Assembly: GCA_964532225.1 (NCBI GenBank)
Contig: CAZHHM010000015.1
Location: 1-44,521 of the forward strand
Direction of reading: 5' to 3'
From: CAZHHM01 sp964532225
GTDB lineage: Bacteria > Margulisbacteria > WOR-1 > JAKLHX01
Length of the DNA: 44,521 bases
Shown here: one piece after another, positions 15,742 through 24,071 of the stretch
Position numbering within the stretch: position 1 is the stretch's first letter
How the letters are laid out: each line of letters opens with the position of its first letter
Position numbers and translations under genes: made by a program
Notes under the pieces: model-generated
Told to the model about the DNA's origin: nothing
The model's input: the letters and a program-made list of their open reading frames with translations, nothing else
Databases searched by the model: none

Positions 15742-17684
15742 TACACCATCTCCATCGGGTCAATATCCACCGAGACCCTGAGCGGCTGCTTTGCTTTTTC
15801 CGCTTCCGAAAGAACTTCGGAGACGGCCGCACTTATGCTCTTTTTAATCATATCTAAATCCTCCGACCGTATCAATATCTTCCAAACGGCCTGTCCTCTC
15901 ACCTTTGATAGTCCTGACTGCGCGGGGCCGCTTATCTCCGCCCCGTTCCTGTCCGCCCTGAGCGCTTCAGCAGCCGACCTGCAGGCCTTCTCAACATATG
16001 CGCTGTCAGCGCCGTACATGACGACCAAAGCCATTCTTGAGAAAGGAGGGAAACCTGCCTGCTCCCTGAAACCGATCTCTTTGTCGTAGAAGCCGCGGTA
16101 ATCGCCGCGCTTGCCCGCGACAATTGCGTAATGGGTCGGGTTCCTTGTCTGGATAGTACAGCCGTGATCGGCCCCGGCGCTGTAGTGTCCGCACGCTCTG
16201 AATAGCAGCCGCATCGTGCCTTCGCTTGCCCTGAAGTCGGGCATATTGAGCGACGTGTCCGCGTCGAGTATCGAGACGAATCCAACATCTGCCGGGTTCA
16301 CGGCCGAAAGGACCATCTGTGTCCCGATAACAATGTCGTACTGTCCCGAATTCAGGACCTCGAGGACCTTTCTTTTTTCCGCTTCTGTCTTAATGTCCCT
16401 GTCCAGACGCAGTATTCGCGCGTGCGGAAAGAATTTCACGGCCTCAGACTCGGCCTTCTGTGTCCCGGTCCCTCCGTAGTTGACCCTGCTGCTCATGCAC
16501 TTTGGGCAGACAAGGCCTTTATCGGAGCGGTAGCCGCAGCGGTTACAGTGAAGGGCCTTGTCAAAAGTGTGGTAAGAAAGCGAGATCGAACAGTTGGGAC
16601 ATTCAACTATGTGTCCGCAGTCCATGCACGTTATGTATGTAGCGTACCCTCTTCGGTTTATGATCAGCAATGCTTTTTTTCCGGAGCGTATAGCGTGGTC
16701 CGCCCCGTTCACGGTCTTGTCCGCGAACAGGCCCGCCCCGGACCTGGGCTCAACGTTCATATCTATGATCTCAGCCTTGGGTCCATCCCCCGCCGCCTCG
16801 GCCTTTTCGAGACGGTATCTGCCGTTGACAGCGTTAAAATATGTTTCCAATGTCGGACAAGACGAACCAAGAACGACCTCGAAACCGAACACTTCTGACA
16901 TGCGCAGCACGACTTCCCTGGCATGATATCTCGGCATCTGCTCTTGTTTGTAGGCGTAGCCTTCTTCCTCATGAACGATCACGGTAGCCAGGTCCCTCAC
17001 CGGAGCGAAGATCGCGTTCCTTGTTCCCACGGCTATCCTGGAGCGCCCTGAACAAAGTTTTCGCCATCCCTCCATCTTGTCCTTTTCAGGGGTTTTTGCA
17101 TGTACAAGGACGATATCTTCCCCGAATTCCTGCCTAAGCTCTTTAAATATCATGTTGTTCCGCGAGATCTCAGGCAGAAGAAGGATCGTTCCGCGGTTGA
17201 GCCGCAGGTTCTCTCGGATCATCCTCTTGTAGTCATCCAGGAGAGCGCGAGTGCCTTTGAACAGAAGGACCGCGGACGGAGCTTTGACCTGACCGGAAGT
17301 TCCCCAGTTGCAGGAGCTGTCACTGAAGAGCCTCTTCCGTGCCGAAGGGTTCTCATACGGGGAGAGCCATGAAGGAAGCATGCTTCTCATGCATGCTCCA
17401 AATGGGGCCGCATAGTACTGCGACATCCAATCTGCCAGTTTTACATGCTCCTCACCAAAGAACCTAATATCGGACCGGATCTCTGCCAGTTCTTTAATAC
17501 CGGGGATCTCATAATTGAGCTTTGCGGACAACCCTGTTATATATCCGGTCTTCAGCGACTTACCGAACGGCACCAGTACCTGCTGGCCCACGAGCACCTG
17601 GTCTTTCAGGCCTTCAGGTACTTTATAGGTGAACAGCCGGTCGATCTTCTGCGCGAGCTTTGATATCAGGATATCAGCATACAT
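15741..17684 (-). CDS. priA: Primosomal protein N' (PriA) with degenerate helicase motifs
   Basis: 647 residues. The eight zinc cysteines are all present (about 353, 356, 362, 365, 380, 383, 393, 396), as are TGTQKAESE and the N-terminal 3'-DNA-binding domain (VLVPFGKSLKTGYI). The ATPase is not intact: where Walker A (GVTGSGKT) should be, residues 138-148 read AVLLFKGTRAL; Walker B DEEH is HEEE at 238-241; and the motif VI arginine region AGRAGR reads ACGHYSA. The flanking segments YKQEQMPRYHARE and DADTSLNMPDFRASE are still clearly PriA. It probably binds forks and loads primosome partners without helicase activity, as in actinobacterial PriA. First gene of priA-def-fmt. Confidence 0.92.
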   Translation of the reverse strand: MYADILISKLAQKIDRLFTYKVPEGLKDQVLVGQQVLVPFGKSLKTGYITGLSAKLNYEIPGIKELAEIRSDIRFFGEEHVKLADWMSQYYAAPFGACMRSMLPSWLSPYENPSARKRLFSDSSCNWGTSGQVKAPSAVLLFKGTRALLDDYKRMIRENLRLNRGTILLLPEISRNNMIFKELRQEFGEDIVLVHAKTPEKDKMEGWRKLCSGRSRIAVGTRNAIFAPVRDLATVIVHEEEGYAYKQEQMPRYHAREVVLRMSEVFGFEVVLGSSCPTLETYFNAVNGRYRLEKAEAAGDGPKAEIIDMNVEPRSGAGLFADKTVNGADHAIRSGKKALLIINRRGYATYITCMDCGHIVECPNCSISLSYHTFDKALHCNRCGYRSDKGLVCPKCMSSRVNYGGTGTQKAESEAVKFFPHARILRLDRDIKTEAEKRKVLEVLNSGQYDIVIGTQMVLSAVNPADVGFVSILDADTSLNMPDFRASEGTMRLLFRACGHYSAGADHGCTIQTRNPTHYAIVAGKRGDYRGFYDKEIGFREQAGFPPFSRMALVVMYGADSAYVEKACRSAAEALRADRNGAEISGPAQSGLSKVRGQAVWKILIRSEDLDMIKKSISAAVSEVLSEAEKAKQPLRVSVDIDPMEMV

Positions 17685-17693
17685 GAGACTATC

Positions 17694-17699
17694 ATTTTA
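17694..17699 (-). promoter_or_regulatory. -10 box of priA, possibly leaderless
   Basis: TAAAAT on the minus strand ends 9 nt before the priA ATG. An AAAGGAG lies upstream of the box and would not be in a transcript started there, and at 18 nt it is too far from the ATG to act as a ribosome site. Confidence 0.4.
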
Positions 17700-17766
17700 C
17701 TCCTTTTAAATGTTAAAGCATACTTTTCCCGGGGGCAGTGTGACTTTTGGGAGTGATAATAAGTAT

Positions 17767-18936
17767 CTAGCTGAGGAGATCAATGATCTTCGCTGCAATA
17801 TCGGCCTTTTTCATCCTGGGAAGTTTTTCTGCCTTGCCGGTCCTCGAGATAATTGAGACCGAGCTCTCATCCCCCTCGAAAGCGGAAGGGTCATTGGCCA
17901 CGATGAGGTCCAGGCCTTTTTCTTTGAGCTTTTTCCTGGCGTTCGCCAAAAGGTCCTCAGTTTCCAAAGCGAACCCTATGACCGTCCTTCTGCCTTTGTT
18001 CCTTGTTACGGAAGAAAGGATATCCTCGGTCCTTTCAAGCTCTATCATGAGTTTGGCTTCGTTCTTTTTGATCTTTTGTGTAGAGACCTTCGCGGGCCTG
18101 TAGTCAGAGACTGCCGCGGCCATTACCAGGAAGTCGTTCTTTTGGAACTCCTGCTCTACGGCTTTTTTCATTTCGGCTGCAGTCGCGACTTGGATCACCC
18201 TGTGCCCCGCCTCCTGCACCCTTTCCCCTGCCTTTATCAACGTTACCTCTGCCCCTCTTTCGGCTGCTTCTTTGGCAATGGCCATTCCCATCTTTCCGGA
18301 AGACCTGTTCGAAATGAACCTGACCGGATCGATGGCTTCTTTCGTCCCTCCTGCCGTCACAAGGACCTTTTTTCCGGCAAGGTCCTGTTTTTTGCCTATC
18401 ATTTTTGTTACAAGATCGAATATTCCATTGATATCCGCAAGGTGTCCCTGCCCTTTTGTTCCGCAGGCAAGGTCCCCTTCAACCGGTGAGATGAATTTAA
18501 TGCCTTCTTTTTTTAGCTTAGAGATGTTCGATCTGACCGTGGCGTTGTTCCACATCTTCGTGTTCATGGCAGGGGCCATCGCCTTTGGGCATTCGCACGA
18601 GAGAAAAAGCGTTGAAAGCACATCGTCCGCGATGCCGTAAGCGGCCTTTGCGATGATGTTGGCGGTCGCCGGCACAACAAGCAGCAGGTCAGCATTGTCC
18701 GAAAGGGAAATATGCGGCAGCGGCATTGAAGAGATGTCTTTGTCGAACATCTTTGTTATGACGGGGTTCCCTGAAAGTGTCCTGAACGTCAGCGGCGTAA
18801 CGAACTCCTGGGCACTGTCCGTCATTACCACCCACACATCGGCCCCTGCTTTTTGCAAAAGACGCAGGAGTTCGACGGACTTATAAGCAGCTATACAGCC
18901 GGTCACCCCGAGTATTATCTTTTTACCGGATAGCAT
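17767..18936 (-). CDS. coaBC: Bifunctional phosphopantothenoylcysteine decarboxylase / phosphopantothenate-cysteine ligase
   Basis: 389 residues. N-terminal flavin-dependent decarboxylase (CoaC): GVTGCIAAYKS, catalytic histidine in PLPHISLSDNADL, PAMNTKMW, and the cysteine of GDLACGTKGQGHLAD. C-terminal ligase (CoaB): VLVTAGGTKEAIDPVRFISNRSSGKMG and KIKKNEAKLMIELERTEDIL. Two steps of coenzyme A synthesis. GGAG lies 9 nt before ATG 18936, and the gene is 24 bp after rpoZ, so gmk-rpoZ-coaBC is one operon, an arrangement common in bacteria. Confidence 0.97.
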   Translation of the reverse strand: MLSGKKIILGVTGCIAAYKSVELLRLLQKAGADVWVVMTDSAQEFVTPLTFRTLSGNPVITKMFDKDISSMPLPHISLSDNADLLLVVPATANIIAKAAYGIADDVLSTLFLSCECPKAMAPAMNTKMWNNATVRSNISKLKKEGIKFISPVEGDLACGTKGQGHLADINGIFDLVTKMIGKKQDLAGKKVLVTAGGTKEAIDPVRFISNRSSGKMGMAIAKEAAERGAEVTLIKAGERVQEAGHRVIQVATAAEMKKAVEQEFQKNDFLVMAAAVSDYRPAKVSTQKIKKNEAKLMIELERTEDILSSVTRNKGRRTVIGFALETEDLLANARKKLKEKGLDLIVANDPSAFEGDESSVSIISRTGKAEKLPRMKKADIAAKIIDLLS

Positions 18937-18960
18937 GAGGGTCGGCTCCTTTATTGAAGA

Positions 18961-19287
18961 CTACTTTTTAGACTTAGCAGGCTTCTTTGAGGGCGATGAT
19001 TTCTTGCGGGTCTCTTTCTGGAGGTTATCAAGCGTCCAGAAGTCCTTTGCCTTTGCTTCGATGACCTTCATCGGCTTAGGCGCCGGGCCCTTGAGCGATT
19101 TGATGTCGAAAAGGCCTCTTGAGAACTCTTTCATGGCCGTCTCGATCGGATTTATGGGATTGTAATCCTCTACGAAAGGTATGCTTCCTTCCGATATCTC
19201 TTTTGCTCTTTGCGCTATGGCATTTGAAAGCATGAAAACATTGTTCCCTGCCTTCTTGGTAAGTTCGTCAGCTGTAGGTAGTGTCAA
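18961..19287 (-). CDS. rpoZ: RNA polymerase omega subunit
   Basis: 108 residues. The omega core is recognisable in KKAGNNVFMLSNAIAQRAKEI followed by NPIETAMKEFSRGLFD, which aligns with the KPTTIALREIAEGKI region of the family. It stabilises the beta-prime subunit. An extended C-terminus ends in a lysine/serine-rich tail (KKSSPSKKPAKSKK). The start overlaps the gmk stop by 4 nt, and the gmk-rpoZ-coaBC context strongly supports the call. Confidence 0.85.
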   Translation of the reverse strand: MTLPTADELTKKAGNNVFMLSNAIAQRAKEISEGSIPFVEDYNPINPIETAMKEFSRGLFDIKSLKGPAPKPMKVIEAKAKDFWTLDNLQKETRKKSSPSKKPAKSKK

Positions 19288-19901
19288 TTTAATAGAGTCC
19301 TTTCCCTCTCGACTTTAATTATAGCATTAATTTTATCTGAGGCGGAATCCACCTTGTCGTTGACCACGATATAGTCGTACTTCTCCATTACCGACAGTTC
19401 TGCTATGGCTGCCCTCAACCTCCAGTTCATTTGTTCGACTTCCTCGGTTTTTCGCCTTTTTAGGCGGAAAGCAAGCACGTCAACCGATGGAGGAATGATG
19501 AAAACAAAGACTACGTTAGTGCCTTTCAGAATACCTTTCCCGATGTTCTCCCTTATGGTCGCCGCCCCCTGTACATCCACTTCAAGGATCACGGTCTGTC
19601 CTGCATCGACATTTTCTTTTAAATACTCCTTAGGCGTCCCGTAATATGACCCGTGGACCTGGGCCCACTCAACGAACTCCCCTTTTTCGACCCTGTCAAA
19701 GAAATCATGTTCGCTGACGAACACATAATCTTTGCCGTGCTTCTCGTTCGGCCGTGCGGGCCTGGTGGAATATGAGATGGACATCTTAAGCTCGGGGTTC
19801 ATTTTCAGGAGACGCTTCACCACGGTGCTTTTCCCTACGCCCGAAGGCCCGGAGATAACAACTATAAGGCCCTTTTTTGTCTTTTCCCTGGTTTTTGGCA
19901 T
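19284..19901 (-). CDS. gmk: Guanylate kinase
   Basis: 205 residues. It phosphorylates GMP to GDP. P-loop GPSGVGKST near residue 18, GMP-binding SYSTRPARPNEKHGKDYVFV, and EVDVQGAATIRE. The start at ATG 19901 has no ribosome site; an extended -10 box ends 10 nt before it, inside the 3' end of the upstream ppx-like gene. Confidence 0.97.
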   Translation of the reverse strand: MPKTREKTKKGLIVVISGPSGVGKSTVVKRLLKMNPELKMSISYSTRPARPNEKHGKDYVFVSEHDFFDRVEKGEFVEWAQVHGSYYGTPKEYLKENVDAGQTVILEVDVQGAATIRENIGKGILKGTNVVFVFIIPPSVDVLAFRLKRRKTEEVEQMNWRLRAAIAELSVMEKYDYIVVNDKVDSASDKINAIIKVERERTLLN

Positions 19902-19911
19902 TGATTAAGGG

Positions 19912-19920
19912 ATTATATCA
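19912..19920 (-). promoter_or_regulatory. Extended -10 for a leaderless gmk transcript
   Basis: TGATATAAT on the minus strand (19920-19912) is a perfect extended -10, 10 nt before the gmk ATG, overlapping the stop region of the ppx-like gene. Confidence 0.6.
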
Positions 19921-20887
19921 TGGGAAGACAGCTAAGGACGAGACCCTCCTTTAGACCGTAATCTGTTACCGTTATATGGTTCATCCCCAGCTTTTTCATG
20001 GATTCAAGAAGGATAAGCGAGCCCGCAACGATTATATCGGCCCTCGATATCTCAATGCCGGGGATCTTCCTTCTTTCCTTTACGGTCTTTCTGGAAATAA
20101 GAAGGTCAATGATCTGTCGAAGCTCATATATGCTGAAGCTGAACCCGTTCATATGTCCTTCCTTTTTCAGGCCTTTTGATGCCAGTATCAGTTCTGCGAG
20201 GGACAGTACGGTACCGGCAGCTCCTACAAGGACACATTTCTGGTTGTCTTTATGGAACGGGGACGAAAGCGAGATCGAGCGTTCAAGATGGTCCTTGCAT
20301 TTCCTTACCGATCCGCTCCGCAGCTTGCCTTTAGGGAAGAACTTGTCCGTAAGCCTTTTTGCTCCGAGCTTAAGCGTCCTTTCAGCAATGATCCTGCTTC
20401 CGCGGGCAAGAACATACTCCGTGCTCCCTCCGCCGATAGTTATCATTATGGAACGCTTTGAGGATAGGGAAAGGCTGTAATACGCGGCGCTGAAGATCAG
20501 CTCCGCCTCTTCCCTGCCTGAAATTGCACGGACCTTTATCCCGGACCTTTTCAGGACGGCCTTAATGAACTTTTGTTTGTTTGACGCTTCCCTGACCGCC
20601 GAAGTGGCGACCGCGATCACTGAGGCGTCAAAGTGTTCGGCGGTCTTTGCGTACCGTTTGAGGACCTTGGCCGCCTTGTTGATAGAGCTCTTTTTGATCT
20701 TTGCCTTTTTCCCTTTAGCGGCAAGAGGCAGTATGACCCTGTCCTTTCCTATGAAAGCGAAATCCTTTTTCCCGGGGAAGGTCTTTACGATCGCAAGCTT
20801 GATAGAATTGGAACCGATATCAATTACCGCGAGGTTCCTGTCGGAAGTTTCAGAGTATGGTAAGGATCTTTTCCTTGAAAATGTCAT
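19913..20887 (-). CDS. Ppx/GppA family exopolyphosphatase / guanosine pentaphosphatase
   Basis: 324 residues, the short single-domain form. ASKHA-fold motifs: AVIDIGSNSIKLAIV at residue 20, TSAVREASN, the catalytic glutamate region GREEAELIFSAAYY, and GGGSTEYV. It removes terminal phosphates from polyphosphate or pppGpp; which substrate cannot be told from sequence. Its start lies inside the upstream kinase-like gene (38-nt overlap), so it is translated with it, and it closes the sixA-kinase-kinase-ppx operon. About 15 N-terminal residues (MTFSRKRSLPYSETS) are extra. Confidence 0.9.
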   Translation of the reverse strand: MTFSRKRSLPYSETSDRNLAVIDIGSNSIKLAIVKTFPGKKDFAFIGKDRVILPLAAKGKKAKIKKSSINKAAKVLKRYAKTAEHFDASVIAVATSAVREASNKQKFIKAVLKRSGIKVRAISGREEAELIFSAAYYSLSLSSKRSIMITIGGGSTEYVLARGSRIIAERTLKLGAKRLTDKFFPKGKLRSGSVRKCKDHLERSISLSSPFHKDNQKCVLVGAAGTVLSLAELILASKGLKKEGHMNGFSFSIYELRQIIDLLISRKTVKERRKIPGIEISRADIIVAGSLILLESMKKLGMNHITVTDYGLKEGLVLSCLPMI

Positions 20888-21575
20888 TTATCTCGTCGAC
20901 TTTTCTGTTGGCATCGACCGTAACGAACCCGAATTCCTCTGCCATCCTGTCGAACTCTTCGATCAGTTTCTGCTGGTATTTCACAAAGCTGTCGTAGAAA
21001 TCCTCTCCGAGCTTAAGGTCCATCCCGCTTTCCCAGTAGTCCATCCCCTCACCTGTCTTGCTTTCCCAGTACCGGGATGCGAGGTTCTGGCTGTTTATGA
21101 CCCTGGGAACCAGGTTCTTGATGTCTATCTTCATGTAGAGGACGATATCCGGCACCAAAGCTATCCCATAGCATTTTCTGATCCACTCCCTGTCAACGCC
21201 CCTCATTATCGCCCTGGCAATGGTGGAATACATGTATCTGTCGCAGATAACGATAAAACCGGAGCGCAGCGCCGGGATTATCTCATGTTCAAGCCTGTCG
21301 GAGAAATCGGCCAGATACAGAAGGTTATATGTATAAGGGTTAAGGTTGTGCCCGGTTTTTGCGTCCTCGATGACCCTGCTCAGCAAAGGAGATCTTGCCA
21401 GGCCTGTGACATATACCCCGTAGCCCTTGAATTCAAGCCATTTCTGCAGCTCCTGTATCTGGGTCGTTCTTCCTACACCGTCAGTCCCTTCCACGATGAT
21501 CAATTTGCCCTTGATCTCCTCGGTCTCGACATAAGGCAGCCCGCTTCCGTAATATTTTTTGCTGGAGCCGTTCAT
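20850..21575 (-). CDS. Thymidylate-kinase-like protein with Arg in place of the P-loop Lys
   Basis: 241 residues. Clearly a Tmk-fold protein: LIIVEGTDGVGRTTQ, LADFSDRLEHEIIPAL, CDRYMYSTIARAIMRGVDREW. The P-loop reads GTDGVGRT, so the normally invariant lysine is arginine at residue 36 (codon AGA). It is paralogous to the gene just upstream, which keeps the lysine. Activity may be reduced or changed, or the protein may serve as a partner subunit. A Tmk relative acting on polyphosphate or another nucleotide is possible given the SixA and Ppx neighbours. Overlaps its upstream paralogue by 4 nt. Confidence 0.8.
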   Translation of the reverse strand: MNGSSKKYYGSGLPYVETEEIKGKLIIVEGTDGVGRTTQIQELQKWLEFKGYGVYVTGLARSPLLSRVIEDAKTGHNLNPYTYNLLYLADFSDRLEHEIIPALRSGFIVICDRYMYSTIARAIMRGVDREWIRKCYGIALVPDIVLYMKIDIKNLVPRVINSQNLASRYWESKTGEGMDYWESGMDLKLGEDFYDSFVKYQQKLIEEFDRMAEEFGFVTVDANRKVDEINDIFKEKILTIL

Positions 21576-22273
21576 TGCTCTTCTCCCAGAAGGTACGGCC
21601 GCGGATCATAGTCCTTCAGCTTTTCCGCAACGATGCTTCTCATTTCGTTCTGCTTGTGCTCTATGGGGCTGTTCCCGTTAATGACGGTCATTTCATACTC
21701 TTTTGCAATATTCTCGTATTCCTCAAGTATCCTGCCCTGAAAGAGCTTGAAGCTCTCTTTTGGATCGTCTGAAAAGCCCATGTCCATCCCTGCCTCATGG
21801 AACTTGAGCTGCATCCTGCTCATCAAAAGCCTCTTCAACGACTCTTCGATCGATACGCGAAAATAGAAGGCAAGGTCCGGTTTTACTGCAAATCCGTACA
21901 TATCCCTTACCCACTCCCTGTCCACGCCTCGCACCACGTCCCTTGCGAACGCCGTGTAAATGTACCGGTCCGCCAGTACGATCATGCCGGCCTTGAGCGG
22001 AGGTATTATCAGGTGCATGAACCTGTCAGCAAAATCGGTCGAGTGTAAGATGCTGAATGTTGAAGGGGTTAAAAGGTTCTTCTTTTTCCCTCTCTTGATA
22101 GCTTCGTTTACCAGTGCGGAAGAGTTCCATTCTGTCAGGAACACCTTGTAATTGTTATTGATCAGCCACTTATGGAGAAGATGAAGCTGCGTCGTCTTCC
22201 CTGAACCGTCAATGCCCTCGACAATGATCAGTTTCCCGGGATACGGGTGCTTTTCAGTGTACTTTCTTATCAC
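21572..22273 (-). CDS. Thymidylate-kinase-like protein with intact P-loop
   Basis: 233 residues from GTG 22273. P-loop EGIDGSGKTTQ with K26, then STDFADRFMHLIIPPL, ADRYIYTAFARDVVRGVDREW and KPDLAFYFRVSIEESLKRLL. These are the P-loop, DR(Y/F) and base-binding regions of dTMP kinases. It may be the cell's dTMP kinase or a specialised relative; the tandem paralogue and polyphosphate-type neighbours favour the second. It begins 6 bp after the sixA stop with only a weak ribosome site. Confidence 0.82.
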   Translation of the reverse strand: MIRKYTEKHPYPGKLIIVEGIDGSGKTTQLHLLHKWLINNNYKVFLTEWNSSALVNEAIKRGKKKNLLTPSTFSILHSTDFADRFMHLIIPPLKAGMIVLADRYIYTAFARDVVRGVDREWVRDMYGFAVKPDLAFYFRVSIEESLKRLLMSRMQLKFHEAGMDMGFSDDPKESFKLFQGRILEEYENIAKEYEMTVINGNSPIEHKQNEMRSIVAEKLKDYDPRPYLLGEEQ

Positions 22274-22279
22274 AGCACT

Positions 22280-22771
22280 CTACTTTCCGACGCTCCTGAG
22301 CTGTTTTGAGGTCAAGAGCCAGCATAATGTCCCCGTGCCCTTTGCAGGCGGTCCAGAAAAGTCTATCCGGCACAGGGAACCTTTTTTAAATTCTATCACG
22401 GATGAGGTCGACCCGATAAATGAAGACGCAAGATATCCCAGCAGTGGCTCATGGCCGACCAGCATAACGCTCTCATAAATGTTCATTTTCGACAAGTAGT
22501 CTATGACATCATCCGCTCTTGAACCCGGCAGCAGGGCCGCTGTTTCGGTAATGCTTACGAACCCGAACTTTTCTGAAACGATCTCGGCGGTCTGTCTTGC
22601 CCTGCGGTAGGGACTGGAGTAGATCGCGTCCAGGCCCTCGATCACTTCTTTCATCCCTGCGGACGCCTTAAGCATCTTCTTGACGCCTTCAGAGGTAAGA
22701 GCGCGTTCTTCATCCCCTCCGCCGGGACGCGCGTCCTCGGCAATCCCATGCCGCAGAAGGAATAATTTCAT
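22280..22771 (-). CDS. sixA: SixA-type histidine phosphatase
   Basis: 163 residues. The RHG motif LFLLRHGIAEDARPGGGDEERALTSEG at the N-terminus and VMLVGHEPLLGYLAS carry the two catalytic histidines; SSPYRRARQTAEIV is the family arginine segment. SixA dephosphorylates phosphohistidine proteins in E. coli; many SixA-like genes sit beside Ppx/GppA and polyphosphate genes. First gene of its operon, with a TGTTATAAT box 6 nt before the ATG. Confidence 0.9.
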   Translation of the reverse strand: MKLFLLRHGIAEDARPGGGDEERALTSEGVKKMLKASAGMKEVIEGLDAIYSSPYRRARQTAEIVSEKFGFVSITETAALLPGSRADDVIDYLSKMNIYESVMLVGHEPLLGYLASSFIGSTSSVIEFKKGSLCRIDFSGPPAKGTGTLCWLLTSKQLRSVGK

Positions 22772-22777
22772 GAATAG

Positions 22778-22786
22778 ATTATAACA
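22778..22786 (-). promoter_or_regulatory. Extended -10 for a leaderless sixA transcript
   Basis: TGTTATAAT on the minus strand (22786-22778) ends 6 nt before the sixA ATG. No ribosome site is present. Confidence 0.6.
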
Positions 22787-22843
22787 CCCCCTCTTTTTCT
22801 CCCCCTTGGCAAGGGGGAGATACGCCGACAGGCGAGAGGGGGT
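22786..22843. repeat. Nested palindromic element between sixA and pyrE
   Basis: Outer arms ACCCCCTCT (22786-22794) and AGAGGGGGT (22835-22843) enclose inner 11-nt arms TCTCCCCCTTG (22798-22808) and CAAGGGGGAGA (22810-22820). It looks like a REP or MITE-type palindrome. It fills exactly the space between the two divergent -10 boxes. Confidence 0.7.
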
Positions 22844-22844
22844 A

Positions 22845-22853
22845 TGCTAAAAT
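22845..22853 (+). promoter_or_regulatory. Extended -10 for a leaderless pyrE transcript
   Basis: TGCTAAAAT ends 8 nt before ATG 22862. It directly abuts the palindromic element. Confidence 0.45.
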
Positions 22854-22861
22854 ATCTTCAA

Positions 22862-23392
22862 ATGGAAAAAATAACACAGCTCAAGGCCCTTGTCAAAGAA
22901 AAAGCCGTCCGTATCGGTGAGTTCAAACTATCCTCGGGCGGGACCAGCAACTTCTATGTGGACGGAAAACAGATAACCTGCCATCCCGAAGGCGCAAAAC
23001 TTATGGCAGAGATCATTTTGGAAAAATTAAAAGGAAAAAAGATAGATGCCATCGGAGGCATGACCATCGGCGCAGACCCGATGGCAGCAGCTGTTTCGGT
23101 AGTGTCCGCAGGCACCCTGCGACCGGTCCCCTCTTTTATCGTAAGAAAAACACAAAAAGAGCACGGCCTCGGCAAAAAGATCGAAGGCATCATCCAAAAA
23201 GGATGGAAGGTCTGCGTTCTAGATGATGTTGTCACAAAAGGCACCGCCACCCTTCAGGCGATCGCCGCCATCGAAGAGTTCGGATGCACTGTCGAAAAGG
23301 TGATCTGTCTTGTGGACAGACAGGAAGGCGGAGCTCTTGCTCTCCAGGAATACGACTTCGACCCGATCTTCAAAAAAGAGGAACTGATGTAA
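22862..23392 (+). CDS. pyrE: Orotate phosphoribosyltransferase
   Basis: 176 residues from ATG 22862 (leaderless model); ATG 22844 would add MLKYLQ but has the purine tract only 1 nt upstream. Converts orotate and PRPP to OMP. Motifs: FKLSSGGTSNFYVDGKQ, GGMTIGADPMAAAVS, RKTQKEHGLGKKIEG and the PRPP loop VLDDVVTKGTATLQAI. It shares one base with the hisB start (TAATG). Confidence 0.95.
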   Translation: MEKITQLKALVKEKAVRIGEFKLSSGGTSNFYVDGKQITCHPEGAKLMAEIILEKLKGKKIDAIGGMTIGADPMAAAVSVVSAGTLRPVPSFIVRKTQKEHGLGKKIEGIIQKGWKVCVLDDVVTKGTATLQAIAAIEEFGCTVEKVICLVDRQEGGALALQEYDFDPIFKKEELM

Positions 23393-24018
23393 TGGCAAAG
23401 AGAATTGCCAATATCGACCGCACCACAAAAGAGACATCGATAAGGATCAAGCTTAACATCGACGGCAAAGGCAGGAACAAGATAGATTACCCGATCCCTT
23501 TTCTGGGGCACATGCTCACTTTATTCTCAAAGCACGGGCTTTTTGATCTCGATATTAAAGCAAAAGGAGACATCGAGGTCGACCTTCATCACCTTGTGGA
23601 AGATACCGGGCTCGCTCTCGGAGAGGCCTTTGCGAAAGCTCTGGGAAAAAAACTTAAGATCGAGAGATACGGACATGCAATCCTGCCTATGGACGAATCG
23701 CTCGCGGAAGTGAAGGCCGCTATCGACATCTCGGGCAGGCCGCACTTAACGTTCAAAGGGAAGTTCGATAAAGAGCTCTTATACGCAAAGATCGGCAAAG
23801 AGAGGGTGAAGCTTTTCCTGGATACGGAAATGCTTCGGGAGTTCTTCGAGTCATTCGTTTACAAGGCAGGCATATCCGTCCACATCGACATTGTCAGAGG
23901 TAAGAACACCCATCACAAGATAGAGGCCGTATTCAAAGCGTTCGGCGTTGCATTGTCGAAAGCCTGCGCCATCAATCCCCGGAAGACCGGCGTTCCCTCC
24001 ACAAAAGGCAGGCTGTAA
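23392..24018 (+). CDS. hisB: Imidazoleglycerol-phosphate dehydratase
   Basis: 208 residues from ATG 23392, translationally coupled to pyrE with GAGGAAC upstream. Histidine pathway dehydratase with manganese-binding histidine motifs: FLGHMLTLFSKHGLFDL, DLHHLVEDTGLALGEAF, YGHAILPMDESLAEV and RGKNTHHKIEAVFKAF, ending in the usual PSTKGRL. It is the single-domain form, without the phosphatase fusion of enterobacteria. No other his gene is nearby. Confidence 0.97.
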   Translation: MAKRIANIDRTTKETSIRIKLNIDGKGRNKIDYPIPFLGHMLTLFSKHGLFDLDIKAKGDIEVDLHHLVEDTGLALGEAFAKALGKKLKIERYGHAILPMDESLAEVKAAIDISGRPHLTFKGKFDKELLYAKIGKERVKLFLDTEMLREFFESFVYKAGISVHIDIVRGKNTHHKIEAVFKAFGVALSKACAINPRKTGVPSTKGRL

Positions 24019-24071
24019 TTTCTTCCTTGGATCGCAAGATTAACTGAAATCCTGAGCTTATCCTGCAGATA

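Noticed and set aside
20565..21611. Long open frame of 348 codons on the plus strand
   Set aside because: Antisense to the ppx-like and Tmk-like genes, which have clear motifs; composition typical of a shadow frame.
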